From Dehalococcoidia bacterium (GTDB lineage Bacteria > Chloroflexota > Dehalococcoidia > Dehalococcoidales > RBG-16-60-22), in assembly GCA_030615035.1 (NCBI GenBank), contig JAUXAC010000015.1, forward strand, positions 1 to 21,941: a stretch of 21,941 bases of DNA, read 5' to 3'. Below the pieces are notes generated by a model. It saw nothing but the letters and a program-made list of their open reading frames with translations, had not been told where the DNA came from and searched no databases. Each line of letters starts with the position of its first letter. Within the stretch, counting starts at the first letter, position 1. Shown piece by piece: positions 6,001 through 11,968 of the stretch. Made by a program: the position numbers and the translations under genes.

Positions 6001-6170
6001 CCTTTCAGCCCCAAAGGGCCAAAGTCAATTCCAGAGAGCATCCCGAGAAAAAAACGCTTCCATAGAGGGGGCAAACTCGCACTTTAAGCATACCAGCAAG
6101 GGTTTATGCCTTGCCAACTTTCAGGATTGCTCTTTCGCAAGATTTCGTTCAAGCCAGTCCTGCGATACAG
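6001..6170. other. Gene-free gap with hairpins and repeat copy 2
   Basis: This 170-base gap holds CCCTTT/AAAGGG arms (around 6001-6018), the dispersed repeat CATAGAGGGG... at 6061-6088 (copy 1 at 3109-3136), and GCAAGG/CCTTGC arms separated by seven bases near 6095-6115. No promoter of good quality is seen. The hairpins may be operators or leader structures for the two small genes downstream on the minus strand. Confidence 0.3.
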
Positions 6171-6356
6171 CTATTCCCTCTCATTTTTGTTGTTGAGGTT
6201 TCTGATCAGAGTAGCCAATTCTTTCAGCATCCCAGTATTCTTCCCGATGGCCCCGGTGTTCTCCTTCAGATTCCTCCTGAAATAAACAAGGAGATATCCG
6301 GCCACAAAAATGGGGAAGCCCAAATCCTTTATAAAGTCGGCAATCTGTTCATACAT
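6171..6356 (-). CDS. YvrJ/holin-like one-pass membrane protein
   Basis: This 61-residue protein has a short N-terminal amphipathic helix, one membrane segment around residues 12-27 (Leu-Gly-Phe-Pro-Ile-Phe-Val-Ala-Gly-Tyr-Leu-Leu-Val-Tyr-Phe) and a positively charged Arg-Arg right after it. A cytoplasmic helix of Leu/Ile heptads follows. The Gly-Phe-Pro-Ile...Tyr-Leu-Leu-Val pattern and length fit the small YvrJ family. BhlA-type holin-like proteins of phages have a similar layout. Location would be the inner membrane with the C-terminus inside. Function in YvrJ proteins is unknown to me; lysis is only one possibility. Confidence 0.6.
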   Translation of the reverse strand: MYEQIADFIKDLGFPIFVAGYLLVYFRRNLKENTGAIGKNTGMLKELATLIRNLNNKNERE

Positions 6357-6396
6357 TTTTGTCTCCGTATTGCTTGTAGGGGTTATCCCCTACCCC

Positions 6397-6666
6397 TCAA
6401 GGCAAAGTGTTTTTTTGGGGGGGTTCTGCCCTTAAAAGCCCTAGTTTTGGCGCAAGCTCAGAGCCTTTCTTGCGAATTGTCCGGGGCCTTGGGATTATAT
6501 ACGGCTGCAATTTCGTCAATTCCCTGCAAACCACCAGCTCCAGCTTTCGATATTCCACCCTTTCTTCCTTGGTCAGCTCGTAATAGTTTTTCTCTCTCAA
6601 TTTGAGCCACCGCAACCAGGGCTTTGACTCGAAAAATTCAATCTCTGCCGATGAACGGTTTTCCAA
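6397..6666 (-). CDS. Unknown basic protein coupled to integrase, TTG start
   Basis: The frame starts at TTG 6664-6666, immediately after the TAG of the integrase, and the AGGGGGTTGGG within the integrase end acts as ribosome binding site. The 89-residue product has a Trp-Leu-Arg-Trp-Leu-Lys-Leu-Arg segment, a Lys-Glu-Glu-Arg-Val-Glu-Tyr-Arg-Lys helix, and a Pro-Arg-Pro-Arg-Thr-Ile-Arg-Lys-Lys basic tail. Tight coupling to the recombinase suggests an accessory DNA-binding role, but no known excisionase motif is present. The family is not recognised. Confidence 0.55.
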   Translation of the reverse strand: MENRSSAEIEFFESKPWLRWLKLREKNYYELTKEERVEYRKLELVVCRELTKLQPYIIPRPRTIRKKGSELAPKLGLLRAEPPQKNTLP

Positions 6667-7218
6667 CTATCCCAACCCCCTGTTTTCATAGGCTGCCCTC
6701 ACCTGCTCCGGGGCAAGGTCGCTATAAATTTGAGTAGTAGTGAGCCTTTTATGTCCAACCTGCTTTTGGACAGCGGTTATCGGCACTTTGTCAAGCAGGG
6801 CGTGGGTGATATGAGAGTGCCTGAGAGTATGAGGAGTTGCCTTGACCCCTGCCCGGGCAGAGTATTTCTTGAGGAGCTGCTGGATCCTTCTGGTTGTCAA
6901 GTCAAACAACCTGCCCTTTTTTATCCTGTTCAGCTTCAGGTAGGCTTTGAGGTCATTCAGCACCTCCCAGGGAACGAAGATGGTCCTGGCTGTGCGAGTT
7001 TTGCTATTCTCGGCGGGGATCCTGATAAACCTTTCCGGAAAGTCAATGTCCTCCACCTCGAGGTTGGTAAACTCCCCAACCCTCATTCCGGTTGAATAAA
7101 GCAAGGTGATGATCAGCTTGTCCCGGTAATTGTCAATGCTACCCTTGAGTTGCTGCCACTCATCTTTTTTCAGGTACTTGATCGAGTCCCTGAAATTTCG
7201 CTTTTGTATTTTAGCCAT
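6667..7218 (-). CDS. Tyrosine recombinase, catalytic domain only
   Basis: All catalytic residues of the XerC/D-lambda integrase family are present in 183 residues. They are Arg46 in Thr-Gly-Met-Arg-Val-Gly-Glu, a Lys in the beta-hairpin near 73, His130-x-x-Arg133 in Pro-His-Thr-Leu-Arg-His-Ser-His, His156 in Val-Gly-His-Lys, and the nucleophile Tyr165. The N-terminal core-binding (SAM-like) domain of usual integrases (about 300 residues) is missing; only about 18 residues precede the catalytic domain, as in FimB-type recombinases. It could catalyse integration, inversion or multimer resolution. Its start codon sits just downstream of a perfect palindrome, and an initiator tRNA gene lies 250 bases away. 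Confidence 0.92.
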   Translation of the reverse strand: MAKIQKRNFRDSIKYLKKDEWQQLKGSIDNYRDKLIITLLYSTGMRVGEFTNLEVEDIDFPERFIRIPAENSKTRTARTIFVPWEVLNDLKAYLKLNRIKKGRLFDLTTRRIQQLLKKYSARAGVKATPHTLRHSHITHALLDKVPITAVQKQVGHKRLTTTQIYSDLAPEQVRAAYENRGLG

Positions 7219-7224
7219 AGATTC

Positions 7225-7241
7225 TTACACCTAAGGTGTAA
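7225..7241. promoter_or_regulatory. Perfect palindrome over the integrase ribosome binding site
   Basis: TTACACCT-A-AGGTGTAA is a perfect 8-bp inverted repeat around one central base. On the minus strand the right arm AGGTGTAA is the only Shine-Dalgarno-like sequence before the integrase ATG at 7218. It could be an autoregulatory operator, a recombinase core site, or an RNA hairpin hiding the ribosome binding site. Confidence 0.6.
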
Positions 7242-7469
7242 TTTAATCAGGATCTCAGAGGACACTATCTCAAAAAGTTTCGCCTTAATAGTAGAAAGGC
7301 GAACAGGCGGCGGGCCCGCCGAGCACTTTGCCAGCAGGCTCGCCTGAATACCTATATCCCAGGATTCCCCGATGGAATCCAAGAAATCCGTCCCCTGCCC
7401 GCCCGCTTCGGCGAATAAATGGCAGGCAGGGGGGGCCTGAGCGATGAACAGGAAAAAATGCACAAAATC
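7242..7469. other. Structured gap between integrase and tRNA, candidate attachment region
   Basis: No gene is visible. Perfect arms TTCGCCTT and AAGGCGAA surround about 7279-7303, followed by the 12-base palindrome GGCGGGCCCGCC near 7311-7322. Further on, CCCCTGCCCGCC (near 7393) pairs with GGCAGGCAGGGG (near 7421) with one mismatch. The position between a tyrosine recombinase gene and the 3' end of a tRNA gene is where an attachment site is expected. I saw no second copy of the tRNA 3' end in the window. Confidence 0.4.
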
Positions 7470-7546
7470 TGGTTGCGGGGGCTGGACTCGAACCAGCGAC
7501 CTCCGGGTTATGGGCCCGACGAGCTACCTGCCTGCTCCACCCCGCT
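7470..7546 (-). tRNA. Initiator tRNA-fMet (CAT anticodon), CCA encoded
   Basis: The 77-base minus-strand sequence folds as a tRNA. The acceptor stem is GCGGGG against CCCCGC, the D-arm region reads AGCAGGCAGGTAGCTC, the anticodon loop is CCCATAA (anticodon CAT), the T-loop is GGTTCGAGTCC, and the end is AACCA. Initiator hallmarks are present: bases 1 and 72 are A and A (no pair), and three G-C pairs stack under the anticodon loop (GGG/CCC). It differs from the well-known E. coli tRNA-fMet at a handful of positions. The gene starts three bases after the stop of the zinc-ribbon gene at 7550 and may be cotranscribed with it. Its 3' end faces the integrase gene. Confidence 0.95.
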
Positions 7547-7549
7547 AAA

Positions 7550-7774
7550 TTATTGCTTTTGCTGGCTCTGCCGGTGTTTTTCCAAAGTCTCCGGGGGCAA
7601 ATCGCTTTCCTCGATATTCTGGCAAACGCCGTCTAGGGCTTCCTTGGTGGACTTTTTGAGTAGTAATATACTGAAACGACAAACACCGCATCGAAGGATA
7701 GGCTGGCCTCGTTTACTGGTACTCCTTGCCAAAAAGCCTTTGCAAATAGGGCAGTGAACCGTGCAAAGAGTCAT
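7550..7774 (-). CDS. Small zinc-ribbon protein, 74 aa
   Basis: The start is the ATG at 7772-7774, which overlaps the upstream stop (ATGA) and follows AGGAGGGTAAA. The longer frame to 7987 lacks a site and overlaps the upstream gene. The product has Cys-Pro-Ile-Cys and Cys-Gly-Val-Cys knuckles about 19 residues apart, the pattern of a four-Cys zinc ribbon like those of small phage Com-type proteins. A helical, Glu/Gln-rich tail follows. It is the last protein gene before the initiator tRNA. The substrate is unknown. Confidence 0.65.
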   Translation of the reverse strand: MTLCTVHCPICKGFLARSTSKRGQPILRCGVCRFSILLLKKSTKEALDGVCQNIEESDLPPETLEKHRQSQQKQ

Positions 7775-8043
7775 TTTACCCTCCTGGTGCAGGCAACCAG
7801 CAGGATGGCGTAGAGAACTCCGCCACCAGTAATGTAGGGCCAATTCTTTTTCGCCCAGTTCCAGACTTCGGTTAGCTTCTCCCCAATGCCAGGGGATCCC
7901 AGCCGTCTTTTCATCAGAATTTTTGGCACTCCGCGTGCGCGTGGCATAGTGAAAACCGCTTCTGATCGAGGTTGATATAAAGGCCAATCGGCCAACGCCT
8001 CATTTACTTCCTCGACCAGGGCTATTTTGCTGGCACGTATCAT
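7771..8043 (-). CDS. One-pass membrane protein with RLGSPG motif
   Basis: This 90-residue protein starts behind AGAGGTGATAAAAA. Its N-terminus (Met-Ile-Arg-Ala-Ser-Lys-Ile-Ala-Leu-Val-Glu-Glu-Val) parallels that of the next upstream gene (Met-Ile-Gly-Ala-Ser-Arg-Glu-Ala-Leu-Ile-Arg-Glu-Val). Arg-Leu-Gly-Ser-Pro-Gly lies at 47-52, followed by an amphipathic Trp-containing helix and a C-terminal membrane segment from about 70 to 85 ending in Thr-Arg-Arg-Val-Lys. By the positive-inside rule the short tail should be cytoplasmic. The protein belongs to a cluster of at least four small membrane proteins. Phage virion or envelope-associated roles are conceivable; no family is recognised. Confidence 0.65.
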   Translation of the reverse strand: MIRASKIALVEEVNEALADWPLYQPRSEAVFTMPRARGVPKILMKRRLGSPGIGEKLTEVWNWAKKNWPYITGGGVLYAILLVACTRRVK

Positions 8044-8094
8044 TTTTTATCACCTCTCTTATTTTCTCGGTTTCTTGGCTCAGTCAGTTTCTTC

Positions 8095-8418
8095 TCAACG
8101 CCAGAGTGGTCCGGTTGAGCGAACCTGAGCAGGACCCGGCATAAACCAGGGGATCCTAGCAGTCACTTCAATACTCAGCGCCCTTCCAATCTCAGACCCG
8201 CATTGAGGGCAGTATTGGATAGGATAGTAGAGCATTATCGACGGCTCCCCAGGCTCAACGGCTGGGGGGAGTCCAATTAGCCTGACTATTGCCCCACAGT
8301 GGGGGCAGGCGATACTCTTCTCGTCTGGTGAACCAAGCCTTGCTTCCCTTGCGGGTTCTCCCCAATGCGTAGCCTGGGAGACCTCCCGAATCAATGCTTC
8401 TCGGCTTGCACCTATCAT
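8095..8418 (-). CDS. Zinc-ribbon protein with RLGSPD motif
   Basis: The start is the ATG at 8416-8418 behind GGAGAGGTGGAAAAA; the longer frame to 8523 overlaps the upstream gene and has no site. The 107-residue product begins like its neighbour at 8043 (Met-Ile-x-Ala-Ser-x-x-Ala-Leu-x-x-Glu-Val). It has Arg-Leu-Gly-Ser-Pro-Asp at 27-32, then Cys38-Pro-His-Cys41 and Cys70-Pro-Gln-Cys73 forming a zinc ribbon, and a Pro-rich tail. No membrane segment is seen. The shared N-terminus and motif suggest a common partner with the flanking membrane proteins. Confidence 0.65.
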   Translation of the reverse strand: MIGASREALIREVSQATHWGEPAREARLGSPDEKSIACPHCGAIVRLIGLPPAVEPGEPSIMLYYPIQYCPQCGSEIGRALSIEVTARIPWFMPGPAQVRSTGPLWR

Positions 8419-8432
8419 TTTTTCCACCTCTC

Positions 8433-8849
8433 CTATTTTTTCGGTTTCTTGGCAAGGTAATATATTGCTACTGCCGTTATCGAGCCTACTCCAGCAATTC
8501 CGCAGATAAGCCAGAGAGTCCAAGGCTGCTTATACCAAGGCTTTTTCTCCTCGACCATGCCCTTGATCAGTTCGAGCAACTCGGCTTTGGTCAAGGATGT
8601 GGCTGCCTGACCCGGGCTAAGGATGCCCATTTCTTGCAACATCGTCCACAAGCCAGTAAGGGGCCCAACCCAATCATTGATCAGGGTTTCAAGCCAGCCA
8701 GGGGAGCCAAGTCGAGTTCCGGGCACAGGCCGAGCTCTGGGAAAATAGCGGACAGGCCGAGTGGCCACAGAGGGGATAACTCGTTGTTCAATCGCAGCCA
8801 GATTATCGGCAATTCGGCCTAGCCGGTCCTTAATTTCAAAGATGTTCAC
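8433..8849 (-). CDS. Membrane protein with RLGSPG motif, GTG start
   Basis: The long frame to 9071 overlaps the upstream gene, so I place the start at GTG 8847-8849, behind AAGGAGAGTGA and five bases after the upstream stop. The 138-residue product has an N-terminal helix (Ile-Lys-Asp-Arg-Leu-Gly-Arg-Ile-Ala-Asp-Asn-Leu) and a Pro/Arg-rich linker. Arg-Leu-Gly-Ser-Pro-Gly follows at 46-51, then a Trp-rich amphipathic stretch, a charged helix, and a membrane segment at about 111-132 with a Lys-Lys-Pro-Lys-Lys end. The C-terminus should be cytoplasmic. The start codon is an inference; the family is unknown. Confidence 0.6.
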   Translation of the reverse strand: MNIFEIKDRLGRIADNLAAIEQRVIPSVATRPVRYFPRARPVPGTRLGSPGWLETLINDWVGPLTGLWTMLQEMGILSPGQAATSLTKAELLELIKGMVEEKKPWYKQPWTLWLICGIAGVGSITAVAIYYLAKKPKK

Positions 8850-8854
8850 AATGA

Positions 8855-9334
8855 TCACTCTCCTTTCTGTCTTCCTCTCATATATCCAATTCCAAAAATT
8901 AGGGCCAGAAGTCCGATGCCCGTCAGCAGATAAGCCCACCACCACTTCTTTGGCGATGGCAGCGGAGGCGGAATGGCCTGGAACACAGCCCTCAAGACGA
9001 TTATTATGCCGGCTGCCAAAAGTAGGCCCTGGGCACCGATGGCCAGGGTCGCCAAGGCGACTTCCTTCCAAGTGGAGGTGCTAGTCCCTTTCGCTTGGAA
9101 GACCAATTCTGTACCAGTCAGCTTCCAATATATCACCTCGAGGCCCCGAAACTTCGCCACCAGCTCGACGAACTTTGTGAGAACGAAACTTCTGATTTTT
9201 TGCAATGGCCAGCGCTCTCCTACTGTATGAACGTCATAATAGAATTCGTAGATTTCGTTCTCGAGCATCGGGGCGTTTTCGTCAACCTCGGCCCAGTTAC
9301 CAACTATCGGCGTTCCCTCCTCTCCGATAATCAT
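8855..9334 (-). CDS. Two-pass membrane protein, 159 aa
   Basis: The ATG overlaps the stop of the upstream metallopeptidase gene (ATGA) and follows GTGGAGGCC. The N-terminal 85 residues look like a soluble alpha/beta domain with many aromatic and charged residues. Two membrane segments follow, at about 90-112 and 130-150, joined by a Pro-rich loop (Ile-Pro-Pro-Pro-Leu-Pro-Ser-Pro-Lys-Lys-Trp-Trp-Trp). The tail Arg-Gly-Arg-Gln-Lys-Gly-Glu is basic. I do not recognise the family. Its coupling to the peptidase gene and to the motif-bearing membrane proteins suggests one functional unit at the inner membrane. Confidence 0.65.
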   Translation of the reverse strand: MIIGEEGTPIVGNWAEVDENAPMLENEIYEFYYDVHTVGERWPLQKIRSFVLTKFVELVAKFRGLEVIYWKLTGTELVFQAKGTSTSTWKEVALATLAIGAQGLLLAAGIIIVLRAVFQAIPPPLPSPKKWWWAYLLTGIGLLALIFGIGYMRGRQKGE

Positions 9335-9969
9335 TTGGCCTCCACTTTTTCTTTGCCCGGTGTCCCAGGCTCCTTGATGATGCCTTCTCTCACTAGCCTC
9401 TTATGGAATTTAGCTAGATCTTCGTCAAGGTGCTTGAGCTCATCGAGTAGTGCCCACGCCGAACGTTTTTCCTTCGGATCCGTCACCTTGGGTGGGGGGA
9501 ATCCCCATTCGGTGGCCAACTCATCGGCTTTCTTTTCCCCACGCGGGCCTGCTCCCAGGATCAGGCCGTGTAAAAGGTAGAAGTGGCAAAACTCATGGCA
9601 GATGATGTACCTGATATGCCTCCTCAGCTCCTCTCCTCCATTTCCCAAGCCCGACGCAAGGGAACGCTGGAAAATGATAACCCATATATCGGCGAGTTTT
9701 TTGTAGAAGGAATAGGGGATCGGATGAGCTATTGAGACCTGCGCTAAATGTATGCTGTGTATTTTCTCAGCTCTGATCTTGATTCTAGGCCAGATACTAA
9801 GGAGCACTTGTCTAAGAAGTTCTTTGAACTCAGCTCTCTCCCGTATTTCCTCATCTCGTTCAAGCGGGTAATCAATGAATGTTCTGGCGATAAAATCTTC
9901 GACTTCCTTCTGCTTTGACATTTCTTTTGCCATTCTGTTTTGCTTTCTGTCCTCCCCTGGGCAAAGCAT
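9331..9969 (-). CDS. HExxH metallopeptidase-like protein
   Basis: The 212-residue protein carries His125-Glu-Phe-Cys-His129 in a helix (Tyr-Ile-Ile-Cys-His-Glu-Phe-Cys-His-Phe-Tyr-Leu-Leu-His). A Lys-Lys-Ala-Asp-Glu-Leu-Ala segment 20 residues later (146-152) fits the third metal ligand of M48, SprT or IrrE-like zincins. The N-terminal third is charged and helical. No signal peptide or membrane segment is seen, so it is likely cytoplasmic. Starts at 9969 (AGGAAAGG site), 9933 or 9921 are all possible. It heads the membrane-protein cluster, and its stop overlaps the next start. Processing of a clustered protein is a reasonable but untested idea. Confidence 0.7.
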   Translation of the reverse strand: MLCPGEDRKQNRMAKEMSKQKEVEDFIARTFIDYPLERDEEIRERAEFKELLRQVLLSIWPRIKIRAEKIHSIHLAQVSIAHPIPYSFYKKLADIWVIIFQRSLASGLGNGGEELRRHIRYIICHEFCHFYLLHGLILGAGPRGEKKADELATEWGFPPPKVTDPKEKRSAWALLDELKHLDEDLAKFHKRLVREGIIKEPGTPGKEKVEAK

Positions 9970-10051
9970 CCTTTCCTAAAGATCTGGTCGAAACCAATGC
10001 TTTTTTCCAGTTTTTTTCCCAGGGGAGGTTGATACGGTGATAATCATTGCG

Positions 10052-10144
10052 CCCCCAGCTTAATGCCGGGGGTTGATGGATGAGAAGTAACCGGCTCCCG
10101 CCTTGGGTTTCGGGCATTTTATACGAAACCTGCCAGCAGGAGCC
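10052..10144. repeat. Two hairpins downstream of the cold-shock gene
   Basis: The 206-base gap 9970-10175 has no gene. A hairpin CCCCC/GGGGG with GC pairs around a TTAAT loop lies at 10052-10072 and resembles the one at 899-918 and IS605-type ends. A nested structure follows: outer GGCTCC (10093-10098) with GGAGCC (10139-10144), inner GGTTTCG (10106-10112) with CGAAACC (10124-10130). No T-run follows, so these are not plain terminators. They may be an element end, a processing site or an RNA-binding site. Confidence 0.4.
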
Positions 10145-10175
10145 ATCTATGTAAAAAAGAGGCAATTCGCGCTAT

Positions 10176-10379
10176 TTATTTTTTAACAACGTTGACTGCT
10201 TGGAGACCTCGCTCACCTTCCTTGACATCGAAGGCAACTTTGTCGCCCTCCTTCAAACTTTTGAATCCGCCTCCTTGGATGTTGCGAAAGTGGACGAAGA
10301 GATCCTCGCCAATTTCTCTTTCAATGAACCCATAACCCTTACGGTCATCAAACCACTTGACCGTTCCTTCTTCTGACAT
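10176..10379 (-). CDS. Cold-shock domain protein (CspA family)
   Basis: This 67-residue protein is a full-length cold-shock domain. It has Gly-Thr-Val-Lys-Trp-Phe-Asp at the start, the RNP1 motif Lys-Gly-Tyr-Gly-Phe-Ile (residues 14-19), the RNP2 motif Leu-Phe-Val-His-Phe (27-31), and a [14 protein letters not shown]-x-Asn-Val end. Such proteins bind single-stranded RNA or DNA and melt RNA structure. Its ATG overlaps the upstream stop by one base (TAATG), so it is translated in coupling with the unknown gene at 10379-10768. Carriage on a mobile element beside an Hfq-like protein suggests element-encoded RNA management. Confidence 0.95.
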   Translation of the reverse strand: MSEEGTVKWFDDRKGYGFIEREIGEDLFVHFRNIQGGGFKSLKEGDKVAFDVKEGERGLQAVNVVKK

Positions 10380-10768
10380 TAAACTGCCCTATATTTCTCT
10401 CTTAAATGCTCCGGCAGTCTCTCTGGAGGCCGTCTTGATGGCTTGGAATAGATCCCGAGTTGCGGATGAGGGGTTCCTTTTTTTCCAACGCCCCACATTT
10501 CGTAGCGCTCGAACTCGCGCCAAAGTGCGTTTTTCGTCTCCAGGAGCGTCTTCTGAAGGTCGCCGTAGCCCTTATAAAGTGGGCCAATCGCATTAAGTCT
10601 CACCATCAGTTTCTCACATTTCACAATGGCATCCGAGAAGTCCTGTCTTACCTGCTCGAACTTGCCCTCTTCCCAACTCTCTGGTCGCCTGCCAATCCAA
10701 GTAACCGGATAACTGCCTAAGAAACGCTTGATCTCGGCCTCCATTGCCCTAAACGCAAAGTCGCTCAT
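10379..10768 (-). CDS. Unknown helical protein, 129 aa
   Basis: The ATG follows GAGGAGGTGAGCC. The protein is mainly helical and charged for the first 100 residues. Its C-terminus is rich in Pro and Arg ([14 protein letters not shown]) and looks unstructured. A central helix bears Lys-Cys-Glu-Lys-Leu-Met-Val-Arg-Leu. There is no signal or membrane segment. It sits between the coiled-coil protein gene (14-base gap) and the cold-shock gene (one-base overlap). The family is not recognised. A helical scaffold or nucleic-acid-associated protein is possible from composition alone. Confidence 0.65.
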   Translation of the reverse strand: MSDFAFRAMEAEIKRFLGSYPVTWIGRRPESWEEGKFEQVRQDFSDAIVKCEKLMVRLNAIGPLYKGYGDLQKTLLETKNALWREFERYEMWGVGKKGTPHPQLGIYSKPSRRPPERLPEHLREKYRAV

Positions 10769-10782
10769 TGTGGCTCACCTCC

Positions 10783-11505
10783 TCAAAAGTGGGATACCTC
10801 TTTCTTTGGCTCATCAACCGGCTGGAATCTGCCTCGATCATCTTTGGCATAAAATTTGATCCCTGCCTCTTTTTCCATCCCTTCCCTGAAAGGCTTGCAG
10901 ACCCCATCCTTGCAACTGAAGATAACGATTTTCCTCCGTTCTTGGTCAGAGAGGCTACCAATCACTTCGCCCCGGATATCGGGCTTTTTGGCGATAGCCT
11001 TGATATTGGCTTCGTTCTTACTGATTTTGCGGTACATATCATTATCCGTGAGCTTGCCCCAGTTGACTATTCCATCAACCTGATCGTCCCGGATTCGGTT
11101 CTCCTGCTCGTTAGATACTTTTCTCTTCTCATCGGTCATTGGCTCCAAGGGTATCAAACCTTCGGGGGCTACTCCTTTCGGCGGCTTCATGTTGCTGACC
11201 TTCTCGACTACCTCGGTGAGCATAGTGCCGATCTTCCCAATCTTCTCATCGTTAGCCTTCAAATATGCGTCCAGTTGCTCCTGCGTTGTGAAACATGGCC
11301 CGCCTCCTGGAGCGCACAAGACTTTCTTCACTTCGCCCATCTCGCCCTCCAGGTGATCCACTTGCTTCCTGATGCTCCCCAAGTTCTCTGTGGTTGCGGT
11401 TTTTTCCCTCTCCTCAGCCATTACTGCCAACACATCTTTCCTTACGTCCTCCTTGCTCAATTTTTCTTCTCCTTTTTCTTTTATTTTTTTTTCTTCTCCT
11501 GGCAT
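10783..11505 (-). CDS. Coiled-coil protein, 240 aa, unknown
   Basis: The ATG follows AGGAGGTATTAA. The first 30 residues are extremely Lys/Glu-rich. Heptad-like helices follow at about 25-65 (Ser-Ile-Arg-Lys-Gln-Val-Asp-His-Leu-Glu-Gly-Glu-Met) and 75-110, with a short loop Cys-Ala-Pro-Gly-Gly-Gly-Pro-Cys between them that could form a disulfide or bind a metal. A second part from about 130 on is mixed alpha/beta with Ile-Val-Ile-Phe-Ser-Cys-Lys-Asp-Gly-Val-Cys near 190-200. There is no signal peptide. It leads the operon running to 7550. The family is unknown; a structural or scaffolding role is inferred from the coiled coils. Confidence 0.65.
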   Translation of the reverse strand: MPGEEKKIKEKGEEKLSKEDVRKDVLAVMAEEREKTATTENLGSIRKQVDHLEGEMGEVKKVLCAPGGGPCFTTQEQLDAYLKANDEKIGKIGTMLTEVVEKVSNMKPPKGVAPEGLIPLEPMTDEKRKVSNEQENRIRDDQVDGIVNWGKLTDNDMYRKISKNEANIKAIAKKPDIRGEVIGSLSDQERRKIVIFSCKDGVCKPFREGMEKEAGIKFYAKDDRGRFQPVDEPKKEVSHF

Positions 11506-11531
11506 TTAATACCTCCTGTATCGTTTTATTG

Positions 11532-11858
11532 TTAGCTTTCTTTTTTGCCGTCTGTCTGTGCCAACACAAGCTCCCCCTTCTTCCACTTTTCGGGCAGCTT
11601 GATTTGGCTCCACCATCCGCAGCGGACACAGAAGACGTGGGGACCGTCAGCCTGGGTCGCATGGTAGAACAGCGAAAATCCGCACTCGGGGCATCGGGCT
11701 GAAATCTGCGAAGTCCGGGCCCTGATCTTGATTTTCCCCGCCAGTAACCCCTCCAAAGCCCCAGTAATCAATTCAGATAGGCTGATAGCTTTCGCCGAGC
11801 AGTATTCCAATAATTGACTATAGACTTCCTCGGTCACTCTGGTAGAAATTGTCTTCAT
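11532..11858 (-). CDS. Ribbon-helix-helix plus zinc-ribbon regulator
   Basis: The start is the ATG at 11856-11858, behind GGGGAGGAGCT; five extra codons upstream have no site. Residues 1-40 form a ribbon-helix-helix: the strand Lys-Thr-Ile-Ser-Thr-Arg-Val, then a helix with Tyr-Ser-Gln-Leu-Leu-Glu-Tyr, a turn Ala-Ile-Ser-Leu-Ser-Glu-Leu, and a second helix. Residues 56-80 form a zinc ribbon with Cys56-Pro-Glu-Cys59 and Cys77-Val-Arg-Cys80. RHH proteins bind DNA as dimers at repeated short operators. Direct repeats and palindromes flank the promoter just upstream (11891-11968), so autoregulation is likely. The fusion with a zinc ribbon is less common. Confidence 0.8.
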   Translation of the reverse strand: MKTISTRVTEEVYSQLLEYCSAKAISLSELITGALEGLLAGKIKIRARTSQISARCPECGFSLFYHATQADGPHVFCVRCGWWSQIKLPEKWKKGELVLAQTDGKKES

Positions 11859-11890
11859 AGCTCCTCCCCTCATTCCAGATGTGGCTCATA

Positions 11891-11926
11891 GACCTTGTAG
11901 ATTAAATTTGTGGACCTCGTAGATAA
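11891..11926. repeat. 22-bp spaced direct repeats, candidate operators
   Basis: GACCTTGTAGATTA (11891-11904) and GACCTCGTAGATAA (11913-11926) match at 12 of 14 bases and are exactly 22 bp apart, two helical turns. A reverse-oriented GTAGAT core (ATCTAC) occurs at about 11978-11983. The repeats lie between the predicted start of transcription and the RHH gene at 11858, as expected for operators bound by its product. Confidence 0.55.
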
Positions 11927-11940
11927 CTTGACGATAGTAT

Positions 11941-11968
11941 AGTCTATATCCACCTACAATTTTGTCAA
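11941..11968 (-). promoter_or_regulatory. Probable promoter of the RHH gene
   Basis: On the minus strand a perfect TTGACA (11963-11968) is followed after 16 bases by TAGACT (11941-11946). The alternative TATACT at 11937-11942 would need a 20-base spacer. The -10 region overlaps the 11-base palindrome TATAGTCTATA (11938-11948), which could itself be an operator. The start of transcription would be near 11934. Confidence 0.55.

Noticed and set aside
9872..10165. Minus-strand frame of 97 codons between the cold-shock and peptidase genes
   Set aside because: It reads through two hairpins, has no ribosome binding site and overlaps the peptidase start.
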